A DNA stretch of 64,000 nucleotides from Mesorhizobium sp. (GTDB lineage: Bacteria; Pseudomonadota; Alphaproteobacteria; Rhizobiales; Rhizobiaceae): contig SAPZ01000003.1 in NCBI GenBank assembly GCA_004020875.1, forward strand, positions 358,653 through 422,652, given 5' to 3'. The position numbers and the translations under genes were made by a program. Below are positions 1 through 8,511 of the stretch, one piece after another. The notes under the pieces were generated by a model. That model had not been told where the DNA came from, ran no database searches, and was given only the letters and a program-made list of their open reading frames with translations. The first letter of the stretch is position 1; each line of letters starts with the position of its first letter.

Positions 1-1011
1 GCGGTACAATATTCCTCGCACATCGTCTGCGCCTATGTCGCGGCGCGCACCATCAGCGTGCGCACGCTGATGGTGGGTTCGCTGATCGGTATCTTCGTCG
101 TTCTGCTCTATTCAATGAAAGTCGGCGCTTATGCGCTCGATATCATGGACGGCACAGTCAATTTCGTCGGTGCCTTTGGTTCCAAGAACCAGGTCGGCTT
201 CTTCGCCTCGCTGGGCATCTTCTTTTGCCTTGCGTTCCTAATCTTCTATCGACGCAATTGGCTTGGCTTCGCGTGGACCGCGCCAATCATGCTTTTGTCG
301 GTCTACATGCTGGCAATCGCCCATTCGGCGACGTCCGTGGCTTCGCTGCCTGCCGTGATCGGCGTCGTGTCGCTGCTCACCATGAGCAAGGTGCTGGCGC
401 TGCGGTACCGCCGCGTGCTGTTCGTTATTGGCGCCGGCGCGCTGGTGATGTCCGTCGTGGCAGCGCTCAACATGGGCTTGCTGGATGTCGTGCTCGGCAT
501 CTTCGGCAAGGATTCGACGCTCACCGGCCGCACCTATCTGTGGGAGCAGGGCTGGGAGGCGGCGCAGCAGCATCCGCTGCTCGGCTATGGCTACGCCGCC
601 TACTGGGTGCAGGGCTTTGCCGATCCGGAGCGGCTGTGGGCGGAATTCTATATCTCGACCCGCTCTGGCTTCCACTTCCACAACACCTATATCGAGACGC
701 TGGTGGAAATTGGCTTCATCGGCGTCACCCTGCTGGCGCTTGTCATCCTGCGCGCTTTCTACGGCCATGTGTCGAAAGTGGTGTTCGGCGACTGGAGCGC
801 CGATTCGGTGGTGCTTGCCGGCGCGATCGGACTGATGCTGATCCGCTCCTTCTTCGAGGTCGAGATGCTCGGCCCCTACTTCATGGCGTCCTTCATCGTC
901 TATTACGGCCTGTTCAGGCTGACCCCGTTGCCGGCTTTCCGGCGCCGCAGGGTGGCCGTTCCGGCCGAGGGCGAGAGGCCTGCCAATAGCAGGGTACCCG
1001 CACCGGTCTGA
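1..1011 (+). CDS. O-antigen ligase family (Wzy-C type) membrane protein, 5' truncated by the window edge
   Basis: The reading frame is open from base 1, so the true start lies outside the window; an internal GTG at 58 is only a fallback. The visible part, about 336 residues, is a polytopic inner-membrane protein with many hydrophobic segments. A central hydrophilic stretch (LWEQGWEAAQQHPLLGYGYA) is the periplasmic loop pattern of the O-antigen ligase/polymerase family, which joins or polymerises undecaprenyl-linked glycans. The C-terminus ends in a short Arg/Pro-rich cytoplasmic tail. It is convergent with the SDR gene that follows. Glycosyltransferases at 8.5-12.2 kb on the same strand fit a polysaccharide role, although the acetone carboxylase operon lies between. 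Which glycan is processed cannot be read from the sequence. Confidence 0.8.
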   Translation, partial: AVQYSSHIVCAYVAARTISVRTLMVGSLIGIFVVLLYSMKVGAYALDIMDGTVNFVGAFGSKNQVGFFASLGIFFCLAFLIFYRRNWLGFAWTAPIMLLSVYMLAIAHSATSVASLPAVIGVVSLLTMSKVLALRYRRVLFVIGAGALVMSVVAALNMGLLDVVLGIFGKDSTLTGRTYLWEQGWEAAQQHPLLGYGYAAYWVQGFADPERLWAEFYISTRSGFHFHNTYIETLVEIGFIGVTLLALVILRAFYGHVSKVVFGDWSADSVVLAGAIGLMLIRSFFEVEMLGPYFMASFIVYYGLFRLTPLPAFRRRRVAVPAEGERPANSRVPAPV

Positions 1012-1029
1012 TCACAATAGCCAAGGACA

Positions 1030-1070
1030 AATCCGAACGGAAAACCGCTGCGTTTTTTCAGAATTGCTTT
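1030..1070 (+). repeat. Partial copy of a dispersed intergenic repeat
   Basis: This stretch resembles the second half of the roughly 100-bp repeat seen complete at 36986-37090, sharing the cores CGGAAAACCGCT and GAATTGCT. It lies between two convergent genes. Confidence 0.5.
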
Positions 1071-1075
1071 GGCAG

Positions 1076-1903
1076 CTACCATAAAGCACCACCGGTGATC
1101 TGGATATTTTCCATGGTGATCCCCCTGGCGAGGTCCGAGCAGAGGAAGACGGCGAGCGCCGCGATTTCCTCCGGCTGCATCATACGCCCCTGGGGATTGC
1201 CTTTCCTGAACTCGTCCATCAGCTCCTCGGCGCTGCGGCCCTTGCCCTCGCGCTCGACGACCTGCGCCACGTTGCGGCGCATCAGCTCGGTTTCCACCCA
1301 GGTCGGACTGATCATGACGCAGGTGACGCCATGCGGCGCACCTTCGAGCGCCACGCAGCGCGTCAGGCCGAGCAGTCCGGACTTGGAGGCGCAATAGGCG
1401 GGATTGTCCTTCCAGCCGACTGACGCCGCAGTCGAGCCGATGTTGACGATGCGGCCCCAGCCGCGTTCGATCATGCCGGGCAGGACCGCGCGGGTCGTAC
1501 GGAAGGCGCCAGTGAGATTGGTGTCGACGATCTTGTCCCAGAGCTCGTCGGAATGGCCGCAGACCGGCTGCTCGGCCGTGGTGCCGGCGGCGTTGACCAG
1601 GACGTCGGCCGGGCCGATGACCGCTTGGGCTTCCGCGAAGAAGTCGTTGGTGAGCGCGCTGTCGCGCACGTCGAGATGGGCAGCATGCACCCTGGTGCCG
1701 TGGGCGGCAAGCGCGGCGCGAACGCGGTCGATCTCTTCCGTCCCTGGATAATAGGCGGCGTCCGCCCTGCCCGGCTGCGTCTGCGCCACATAGGAGCCGA
1801 CAGCGACGTTTGCGCCGGCCTTCGCGAGCGCCGTGGCGATGGCAAAGCCCATGCCGGAAAAACCGCCGGTGACAATGGCGCCGCGGCCGCTAAGGTTTGT
1901 CAT
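1076..1903 (-). CDS. SDR family oxidoreductase, 3-hydroxybutyrate-dehydrogenase-like
   Basis: A classical short-chain dehydrogenase of 275 residues. The N-terminal TGGFSGMG motif binds NAD(P), NAAG stabilises the fold, and Ser with YCASK forms the catalytic Ser/Tyr/Lys set. The start at 1903 (MTNLSGR) is preferred to an upstream in-frame codon because the SDR fold begins right after it and GGAG lies 10 bases upstream. The stretch CVALEGAPHGVTC resembles 3-hydroxybutyrate dehydrogenases. The gene follows acxC on the same strand after about 96 bases. Acetone carboxylase makes acetoacetate, the substrate such an enzyme would reduce. The substrate assignment is inference; the SDR fold is certain. 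Confidence 0.85.
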   Translation of the reverse strand: MTNLSGRGAIVTGGFSGMGFAIATALAKAGANVAVGSYVAQTQPGRADAAYYPGTEEIDRVRAALAAHGTRVHAAHLDVRDSALTNDFFAEAQAVIGPADVLVNAAGTTAEQPVCGHSDELWDKIVDTNLTGAFRTTRAVLPGMIERGWGRIVNIGSTAASVGWKDNPAYCASKSGLLGLTRCVALEGAPHGVTCVMISPTWVETELMRRNVAQVVEREGKGRSAEELMDEFRKGNPQGRMMQPEEIAALAVFLCSDLARGITMENIQITGGALW

Positions 1904-1999
1904 TGCCAGCGGTCTCCATGCCGGGCTGCGCAATAGCCTTCATCCGCCACCATTTAGAAGCCGCGATCGAATCTTGATGAGCCGAAACACAAGAACGCA

Positions 2000-2506
2000 T
2001 CAACCTCCCCTGATCAGCGGCTCCAGCGGTTTGCCCAGCCAATCACGGTAAAACCCTTCGAGGTCGGGTTGGAAATCGTGCACGATCGGGTAGCCCGGCG
2101 CGGCCGCCTCCACCTCATGCAGCGTGCTGCATTCAGGGCAGATGAATTCGCGGATTTCCATCCAGTCCGGATCCGGCAGGTCGCTGTTGGGATAAATCTC
2201 GCGCAGCGTCTCCTCGCTGTCGCGCACGATGATCGAGGCGTTCAGCTTCCAGTTCTTGCGGTAGTCGCCGAAGGAATGGCCGCATTCGCATTTCGTCACC
2301 CGCTCGTCGCCGCTCTGGCAGATGAAGAGGTGGTCGCCGACCGGGAGCAGGATCGGATCCTTCCAGCCGACGCGGTCCTGCAGCACCGCGACATATTTGA
2401 AGAAGCGGTCATCGTCCTTGTAGGCGCTCATGATGCGGCGCGTCTGCGGCCAGGGCAGCGTGCCGGCAACCAGATCGGAGATGACTTCCTTGCTGTATGA
2501 GGTCAT
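2000..2506 (-). CDS. acxC: Acetone carboxylase gamma subunit
   Basis: This 168-residue protein has the size and pattern of the small gamma subunit of acetone/acetophenone carboxylases. Four cysteines, C73 and C75 (KCECGHSFGDYRKNW) and C123 and C126 (FICPECSTLHE), form a likely zinc site. The gene starts 5 bases after the alpha-subunit stop, at the end of the three-gene operon. Beta, alpha, gamma is the order in which acx genes are usually found. In characterised enzymes the subunits form an alpha2-beta2-gamma2 complex that carboxylates acetone to acetoacetate using ATP and bicarbonate. A gamma subunit is what separates acetone carboxylase from plain hydantoinase/oxoprolinase pairs, so the operon call rests largely on this gene. 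The ketone substrate could differ from acetone. Confidence 0.88.
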   Translation of the reverse strand: MTSYSKEVISDLVAGTLPWPQTRRIMSAYKDDDRFFKYVAVLQDRVGWKDPILLPVGDHLFICQSGDERVTKCECGHSFGDYRKNWKLNASIIVRDSEETLREIYPNSDLPDPDWMEIREFICPECSTLHEVEAAAPGYPIVHDFQPDLEGFYRDWLGKPLEPLIRGG

Positions 2507-2511
2507 GGTTC

Positions 2512-4707
2512 TTACTCCACGCCGAAGGTCGATTTGGCGTCGACATTCCAGAAGGTCGAAAAATCCCTGGAGAAGCGCGGCGACAGCTTGATCGCGCTGG
2601 CGTACATCTTCTTCACCTCCGGCGCGAAATCCGCCGCCTTCACTCTATCACGCTCGTTGGCGATCCACTCCGAAACCGGCTTTGCACGAGCCAGTCGCCG
2701 CGCCCGCATCTCGGCGCGATGACGCTTGGTGGCGTCCAGATTGGCGACCGGGAAGCCTTCCTCATCCTCGTCGAGGACGATGCCGAAGATGCCTTCGGCG
2801 GCCTCCTTAGTGAGGAAACCGTTCTCGACATCCCAGGCGGTTTTCACCGGATCGCGCTCCAGCACGTCGCCGTAGCCGCCGCCGCCATTGTAGGAATGGG
2901 TGAAGACATCGCCGGTCTTATGTGGTGCTGTGATGTAGGGCCCTTCCAGCGTCACATGTTCGCCTTCCAGGCGTACCTCCAGCTCCGAGCGATACGGATT
3001 TGTGCCGGTGTGATGCGCCAGCGGCGTGCCTTTTTCGGCCAGTTCGAAGATGTTCGAGTTGCGCACCGCGCGATGCTTCTGGCAGGTCGGCGCCGGATAG
3101 CCGCCGCACAGGCCGCCATTGTCGAAGACGCGCGATGAATGCTCTGACGTCACCAGTCGCAGATGACCGGTCTTGGAGACCAGCCAGGTCGACAGGAAGG
3201 AACAGCCGCCGCGATATTTGCCGGCGCCGCCGGAATTGGGGACGATGGAGCGGCCGATATAGAGCATCGGCATATTTTGCTCCCAGATCTCGATATTGCC
3301 CATGTCGGACTCAGGATTCCAGCCGACATAGGCGGTGTCCAGTCCGTCCTTGATGGCCAGCGCGCCGGAGCCGGCGGCGGCGCATTCGAAATGCGCCATG
3401 CCAAACAGCTTGCCGTACTGGCTGGTGCCGCCCATCTCGATCATCGGGCTGTTGACCTGGCCGACAAAGGCTTCCTCGACGAAGCCGCGAGCGATGAACG
3501 ACCTCGACAGAAGGCGCTGGAACACGCCATAGGCGGGCAAGAGCAGCGCCCATGAAGTGGCGGTCGCCACCATCTCGCTATCGGGGTTGGTCCAGGTGCC
3601 GTGCGGCAGTTTCAGTTCGGTCGCCATCCAGGCGCCGTCATTGACCAGGCCCTCGAAGTTCATGTGCTGGGTCAGCGTCACGAACATGCCGCCATCCATG
3701 CCGGCCGGGGTACAGTTCATCGAATGGTAGCCCCAGGGCTGCGTGCCCTCGAAGTCCATGATGATCTTGCCGTCGGAGGTGATCTCCATCTCGATCGGCA
3801 TGTTGTAGAGCCAGTCGGGATCGCCGAGCGGCTGATAGCCCGGTTTGCCGGCGGTGACGTGACCGTAAAATGTATGGCCGCGATAAATGCCGGGCACGGT
3901 GAGTTGACGGGTGCGGGCGAGCTGAGCGCGACGGCCTTCCTCGATGAATTCCTTCGACACCTGCATCCAGTAGTCGAGACCGATCTCGTCGATCAGAGAC
4001 TTGACGCTTTCGCGCATGTCGATGCAGGAGGCGACCTTGGCCTTTTCGTCCAGCACCCAGTAGATCGGCATGCGCAGATTGCGCTCGCAGCGGATGACGT
4101 AGTCACGCCGCAGTTCGTCGTTCTGGCCGACTTTCTCGGCGCAGACGAACAGGCCCTCGGTGAAGCGTTCCTGCGCCAGCGCCACGTCGCCGCCGGGCGT
4201 GATGCCGCCGGCTTCGAGCTCATGACAGACAGCGCCCGCCCAGCCGACCAGCTTGCCGGAATGGAAGATCGGCATCACGTCGATCACATCGGGCACCTGC
4301 ACGGTGCCGATGAAGGCGTCATTGTTGGCGAAGATGTCGCCGTCGTTGATCCGCGGGTTCTCCTCGTAACCGTTGCGGATCATCCATTTAATGAAACGGC
4401 TCATCGTGTGCACATGCACCATGATGCCGTTGGAGAGCGCGATGGCGTCGCCTTCCGGCGTGTAGATGGCGACGACCATTTCGCCGACTTCGCGCACACC
4501 GGGTGAAGCGGAGATGCGCCGTGCCATCTCGCGCGCGGAGACACAGTAGGCGCGCAGCTTGGTGTGCAGTGTCTCGAATTTCAGCGGGTCCTGGTTGCGC
4601 AGCTTGAGCTCGGTGATGCCGTCATAGCATCCGGTCTCGTCCATCAGCCGTTCCGATTCGATCAACCGTTCGCGGATGCGGAGCGCGGAGGCGGGTTTGT
4701 CCAGCAT
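2512..4707 (-). CDS. acxB: Acetone carboxylase alpha subunit (hydantoinase B/oxoprolinase family)
   Basis: A 731-residue member of the HyuB family, matching the roughly 85-kDa alpha subunit of acetone carboxylase. I place the start at ATG 4707 (MLDKPASALRIRERL), because AAGGG lies 8 bases upstream and the longer frame would run back into acxA. Family blocks include DGDIFANNDAFIGTVQVPDV near residue 120 and GGCSFLSTWLVSKTGHL near residue 510. The alpha subunit is thought to hold the Mn site where the activated ketone and carboxyphosphate react. The gene starts 14 bases after acxA and ends 5 bases before acxC, so all three are one transcription unit. No frameshift is visible. Confidence 0.88.
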   Translation of the reverse strand: MLDKPASALRIRERLIESERLMDETGCYDGITELKLRNQDPLKFETLHTKLRAYCVSAREMARRISASPGVREVGEMVVAIYTPEGDAIALSNGIMVHVHTMSRFIKWMIRNGYEENPRINDGDIFANNDAFIGTVQVPDVIDVMPIFHSGKLVGWAGAVCHELEAGGITPGGDVALAQERFTEGLFVCAEKVGQNDELRRDYVIRCERNLRMPIYWVLDEKAKVASCIDMRESVKSLIDEIGLDYWMQVSKEFIEEGRRAQLARTRQLTVPGIYRGHTFYGHVTAGKPGYQPLGDPDWLYNMPIEMEITSDGKIIMDFEGTQPWGYHSMNCTPAGMDGGMFVTLTQHMNFEGLVNDGAWMATELKLPHGTWTNPDSEMVATATSWALLLPAYGVFQRLLSRSFIARGFVEEAFVGQVNSPMIEMGGTSQYGKLFGMAHFECAAAGSGALAIKDGLDTAYVGWNPESDMGNIEIWEQNMPMLYIGRSIVPNSGGAGKYRGGCSFLSTWLVSKTGHLRLVTSEHSSRVFDNGGLCGGYPAPTCQKHRAVRNSNIFELAEKGTPLAHHTGTNPYRSELEVRLEGEHVTLEGPYITAPHKTGDVFTHSYNGGGGYGDVLERDPVKTAWDVENGFLTKEAAEGIFGIVLDEDEEGFPVANLDATKRHRAEMRARRLARAKPVSEWIANERDRVKAADFAPEVKKMYASAIKLSPRFSRDFSTFWNVDAKSTFGVE

Positions 4708-4721
4708 GGCGGTCGCCCTTC

Positions 4722-6863
4722 TCAAGCGTGGGTGTAATGCAGCAGGGTCCATTCATCGACATGGACACGGTCTTGCGGGTGGACCACGAGCGTGGTGGCG
4801 GGGTGTTCGATGATGGCCGGGCCGGTCACCTCATGACCGGGCTGGAGGAGGTCCATCTCGTAGAGGTTGGCCTTGTGCCAGCGGCCGCCGATATAGGCCT
4901 CGCGCACGCCCTTATGGGCAGAAGCCGGGTCGGATTTGCCGAGCGGGCGCTTGATCAGCATCGGCTTCACCTTGTCGGCGGTGGCGATCAGCCCAAGCTC
5001 GGTGATCGAGAAACCGGCCTCGCCATAGCGCGAGACGCGATGGTTGACCTTGGCGTAGACCGCCTCGAATTCGGCGATGACCGTCCGCATAGCGTCAGCC
5101 GAACGAACCGCCGACAGCGGTGCCATGACCTCGACGTCCTCGAGCTGGCCGGTGTAGCGCATCATCAGGAACGGCACGGTCTTGATCTTATCTAGCGCAT
5201 GGCCGTCGGCGACCATTTCGTCGACCGCGACTTTGGTCAGGTCGTCCCAGATAGCGGTGACCTTCGCGCCGAAGGCCTGCAATTCGTCGTCGCTGGCGCG
5301 CGCGCCGATCTCGATCTGCGTCGACACCGAATGGCGGCGCATGAAGTCGGCCGTGGTGCAGCCGAAAGCCGAAAAGGCGGCGGCGAACTGGAAGGTGATG
5401 ATGTCCTTGAAGCCTATGCCACGTGAGCAGCCGGCGAGATGCAGCGGTCCCGAGCCGCCATAGGACAACAGAGTGAATTCCGACGGATGGATGCCTTGTC
5501 CGGAGATGACACGGCGCAGCGCGTTGTTGGCGTCGGCCTCCAGCATGTCGATCATGCCTTCGGCGGCTTCCTCGACGCCGACGCCGAGCACGCGGGCGCA
5601 TTTCTCCTCGAAGGCTTTGCGCGCCTTCTCGACCTGAAGCACGACCTTGCCGCCGAGGAAGTAATGCGGATTCAGGCGGCCGAGGATGGCGTCACAGTCG
5701 GCGATGGTCGGCTCGTTGCCGCCCTTGGCGAAGCAGATCGGGCCGGGATCGGAGCCGGCGCTTTCCGGCCCGAGCGAAACCTTCCTGGTCAGCGGATCGA
5801 CCTTCAGGATCATGCCGGCGCCGGCGCCGATCGTGTCGAGATGCAGCGTCGGCACGTTGAGCTTGAAGCGGTCCATCAGCGGCTCGTTCTCGATCCGCGT
5901 CTGGCCGCGCGTGATGACGCCCATGTCGAAGGACGTACCGCCCATATCCGAGCAGATCAGCGAGTCGTTGCCGATCAGCTTGCCGACATAGGCCGCGCCC
6001 AGGATGCCGCCGATCGGGCCGGAGATCATCGTCTCGTGCAGACGCGGGTGGTTGATCGAGGTCAGGCCGCCGAAGGAAAGCAGCGTCTGCACGCCATATT
6101 TGAAGCCGTATTTCTTCGAGACGTCCTCGATGCCCTTGAGCTGCTTGCGGCCGCGCGAGGTGGCATAGGCCTCGATCAGCACCGAGTTCAGCCGCGACTG
6201 CTCGCGGATGACCGGACGCACCTCGTGGCTGGTGTAGACGAGGATGTCGCCGCCGGCGGCGGCGATCTCGTCCCGGCAGATCTCGGCGATGCGCTTCTCA
6301 TGCGCCGGATTGACGTGGGAGAAGACGGTCATGATGCAGATCGCCTCGACCTTGTCGGCGATCAGCTTCCTGGCCGCCGCATGCACCTCGTGCTCGTAGA
6401 GCGGCAGGATGATATCGCCGAACTGGTCGATGCGCTCGGTGACGCCATGGGTACGGCGGCGCGGCACCAGCGGATCGGGATGATGATGGGTGACCGCGTG
6501 CAGGCGGTCGGCATAGGAATAGTCGGCCCATGCCTGCAGGCCGCGGCCCATCAGGATCATGTCCTCGAGGCCCTTGGTGGTGATCAGCCCGAGCTTGCGG
6601 CCGGTGCGCGACAGAAGCGTGTTGAGCATGCCGGTGCCGGAATAGAGCACGACATTGACGCCCGAGAACAGGTCCTGCAGCGAGAGGCCCCAGGCGTCCG
6701 CCGCGTCCTCGGCCGAAGCCAGGAAGCCTTCGGCCTCGTTCTTCGGCGTGGTCGCCGACTTGCCGATCTTGAAGTGACCGTCCTGATCGACAAGGATCGT
6801 GTCGGTCATGGTGCCGCCGGCGTCGATGCCGATGACGATGGGGTTGGTGGTGATCTGGTCCAC
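4722..6863 (-). CDS. acxA: Acetone carboxylase beta subunit (hydantoinase A/oxoprolinase family)
   Basis: A 713-residue HyuA-family protein. The N-terminus carries the ASKHA-type nucleotide-binding loop GIDAGGTMTDTILVD, and the second phosphate-binding segment appears as CSDMGGTSFDMGV. I choose GTG 6863 as start: AAGGGAAGG sits 6 bases upstream, while a GTG 30 bases earlier has no comparable site and lies inside the leader. In the characterised enzyme this subunit phosphorylates acetone and bicarbonate. It is the first gene of the operon and is divergent from a LuxR-type regulator with a 110-bp shared promoter region. Confidence 0.88.
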   Translation of the reverse strand: MDQITTNPIVIGIDAGGTMTDTILVDQDGHFKIGKSATTPKNEAEGFLASAEDAADAWGLSLQDLFSGVNVVLYSGTGMLNTLLSRTGRKLGLITTKGLEDMILMGRGLQAWADYSYADRLHAVTHHHPDPLVPRRRTHGVTERIDQFGDIILPLYEHEVHAAARKLIADKVEAICIMTVFSHVNPAHEKRIAEICRDEIAAAGGDILVYTSHEVRPVIREQSRLNSVLIEAYATSRGRKQLKGIEDVSKKYGFKYGVQTLLSFGGLTSINHPRLHETMISGPIGGILGAAYVGKLIGNDSLICSDMGGTSFDMGVITRGQTRIENEPLMDRFKLNVPTLHLDTIGAGAGMILKVDPLTRKVSLGPESAGSDPGPICFAKGGNEPTIADCDAILGRLNPHYFLGGKVVLQVEKARKAFEEKCARVLGVGVEEAAEGMIDMLEADANNALRRVISGQGIHPSEFTLLSYGGSGPLHLAGCSRGIGFKDIITFQFAAAFSAFGCTTADFMRRHSVSTQIEIGARASDDELQAFGAKVTAIWDDLTKVAVDEMVADGHALDKIKTVPFLMMRYTGQLEDVEVMAPLSAVRSADAMRTVIAEFEAVYAKVNHRVSRYGEAGFSITELGLIATADKVKPMLIKRPLGKSDPASAHKGVREAYIGGRWHKANLYEMDLLQPGHEVTGPAIIEHPATTLVVHPQDRVHVDEWTLLHYTHA

Positions 6864-6904
6864 GGGTCGCCTTCCCTTGCCGAGAGTGACCACAGGCTAG
6901 ATTC

Positions 6905-6957
6905 GATCGCGCGGATCGCGCCATATGCCTAAAGACACAATGACCGCGCGGCGCGGT
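6905..6957. promoter_or_regulatory. Candidate operator region between acxA and the LuxR-type regulator
   Basis: The 110-bp divergent intergenic stretch holds a 15-bp inverted repeat at 6943-6957 (ACCGCGC-G-GCGCGGT), 16 bp before the regulator start, and a direct repeat of GATCGCGC at 6905-6912 and 6914-6921. Dyad symmetry suits a dimeric LuxR-family protein. The site is inferred from position and symmetry only. Confidence 0.4.
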
Positions 6958-6973
6958 TCGCCGAGAAAAGGGC

Positions 6974-7753
6974 ATGCGCATGGGCACTATCTGGGCGCCG
7001 CTGGCCAAGGCGATCGCCGCCACCGGCACCGACCGGCACGTCGACTGCCTGATCGACCTGATCGGGGCCGACATCGCGCATGATTTGGTGACGGTGACGC
7101 GCTATTCGGCGACCAGGACGCCGGAGTTCGTCAAGCACCGGCGCTTCTCGGACGAGATGGTGCGGCGCTATCTCGACAATTACTACGTCTTCGACCCGTT
7201 CTATGCGTCCTGGCGGCGCGAGCGCCGACTCGGCATCATGCCGCTGAAAGGTCTGGCCGACGAGGAAGCGAAGCGCGGGCAGTACATAGCCGGCTTCCTG
7301 GCGCAGTCTGAGATCTGCGACGAGGTCGGCATCATGCTGGCCGACGGCGGCGACTGGTGTCTCGGCATCTTCCTCGACCGCTCGACCGTGTCCTTCAAGG
7401 ATAGCGAGATCGCGCTACTCAGCGAGCGACTGCCGGTGTTCGAGGCCCTGCATGCGCTGGACATCAAGGCGCGCGGCTCAGACTTTTCGCGCACCTCGGC
7501 ACCGAGCGGTCCCGGGGCCTCGCCGCAGCAGAAGCCGAGCATTCCGGCAGGTCTTTGGCCGGAGCTTTCATCGCGCGAGCGCGAGCTGGTGCAGTTGATC
7601 CTGGCCGGCCACCCGACGGCCAACATCGCCGAGCGGCTCGGCATCACCGTCGGCACGGTGAAGAACCACCGCCGGCGGATCTATGAAAAGCTCGACATCA
7701 CCACGGAGCGCGAGCTGTTCCTGCAGTTCTTCCAGCACCGGACGGAAAGCTAG
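6974..7753 (+). CDS. LuxR-family transcriptional regulator with autoinducer-binding-like domain
   Basis: The 259-residue protein has an N-terminal domain (about 15-165) resembling the autoinducer-binding domain, with the D-P pair in YYVFDPFYASW. A Pro/Ser-rich linker leads to a C-terminal GerE-type helix-turn-helix (about 195-255, SSRERELVQLILAG...IAERLGITVGTVKNH). ATG 6974 and ATG 6980 are both possible; AAGGG upstream is better spaced from 6980. No luxI-like synthase is present, so it would be a solo receptor or respond to another ligand. The divergent arrangement with acxA suggests it controls acetone carboxylase. Known acx operons more often use sigma-54 activators of the AcxR type. The target is inference; the family call is secure. 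Confidence 0.85.
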   Translation: MRMGTIWAPLAKAIAATGTDRHVDCLIDLIGADIAHDLVTVTRYSATRTPEFVKHRRFSDEMVRRYLDNYYVFDPFYASWRRERRLGIMPLKGLADEEAKRGQYIAGFLAQSEICDEVGIMLADGGDWCLGIFLDRSTVSFKDSEIALLSERLPVFEALHALDIKARGSDFSRTSAPSGPGASPQQKPSIPAGLWPELSSRERELVQLILAGHPTANIAERLGITVGTVKNHRRRIYEKLDITTERELFLQFFQHRTES

Positions 7754-7860
7754 CCCGCAAAACAACGCGTCGGGCTGGATGGTTCTCAACGAATGGCTTG
7801 ACGACCGAGCTGTTGGCTAACGAAGATCGGCCGTGGGTTTGATAGGGCTAAAACTGGCGC

Positions 7861-8511
7861 ATGCAGCCTGAGGTGCTGACCGATTATGCTTTGCGGCTGC
7901 GGGAGCGTGGCTATATATGCCTACCGCTTCGTGCGGGCGGCAAGCATCTCGACCTTGCGGCGATGGAGTATGATCCCCTGCATCTGCGGACACTGCGCAA
8001 GGATCTGAAGGAACTGGCCTTTAATTCCATCACCTTCCAGCTGGCGCAAAAGCCGCCGGACGGTAGCGACATTGCGCGCTGGTTTCGCGACTTTGCCGGC
8101 AATGTCGGCATATTGGGAGGATTCTCCAACCTGATGATCCTCGATTTCGATGACGAGGCCGGCTACCGTGCCTGGCGCGGCGACCACAAGGCAATCGCGA
8201 ACGGCACGCCGACAGCAAAATCGCCGGGCGGATTTCACGTCTATCTGAGAACGCGCGAACCAATGGTCTCTTCCAGCCTGCATTTCGGCCACCGTCGGGT
8301 CGGCCACGTCAAGGCCCTCGGCGGCTATGTGGTGGGCTCTCCTTCGGTGCTCAGGAACGGCTCTTCCTACGGCTGGCTCGAAAACCAGTCGCCGTTCAAC
8401 ATCGAGCCGCAACTCGTCGAGGACCTTGGCAGCCTCTCGCTGCGTCCGGTGTCGCTGCTCAAGCACCACTACGACCGCCTGTTCAAGCGCGGCTTCTTCG
8501 AATGGCAATGA
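7861..8511 (+). CDS. Stand-alone PrimPol-like (bifunctional DNA primase/polymerase N-terminal domain) protein
   Basis: The 216 residues cover a single primase-polymerase-like domain. Motif I is LMILDFDDE (D95, D97), motif II is GGFHVYL (H126), and the downstream GGYVVGSPSVLRNGSSYGW block (from 154) matches the family. The usual third metal-ligand Asp, five residues before GGY, is His149 here. The helicase and zinc-binding domains often fused to PrimPols in phages and plasmids are missing, so this is a minimal protein. The stop codon directly abuts the ATG of the next gene, a glycosyltransferase, which implies coupled translation. The function is unknown. It may be a degenerate relic, an enzyme with altered metal use, or a domain repurposed in a glycan operon. 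Confidence 0.75.
   Translation: MQPEVLTDYALRLRERGYICLPLRAGGKHLDLAAMEYDPLHLRTLRKDLKELAFNSITFQLAQKPPDGSDIARWFRDFAGNVGILGGFSNLMILDFDDEAGYRAWRGDHKAIANGTPTAKSPGGFHVYLRTREPMVSSSLHFGHRRVGHVKALGGYVVGSPSVLRNGSSYGWLENQSPFNIEPQLVEDLGSLSLRPVSLLKHHYDRLFKRGFFEWQ

Noticed and set aside
5439-6932. A 497-codon open frame on the plus strand opposite acxA
   Set aside because: It is a high-GC shadow of acxA: composition is rich in Arg/Asp/Gly/Ala/His without domain pattern, and the opposite strand has a complete family match.
6974-7753. Complete quorum-sensing LuxI/LuxR system
   Set aside because: No LuxI-type synthase gene is found in the window, so only a solo LuxR-type protein is supported.
7754-7860. Terminator after the LuxR gene formed by AGCCCG...CGGGCT
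   Set aside because: Only 6 bp of stem with a 14-base loop and no T-run.
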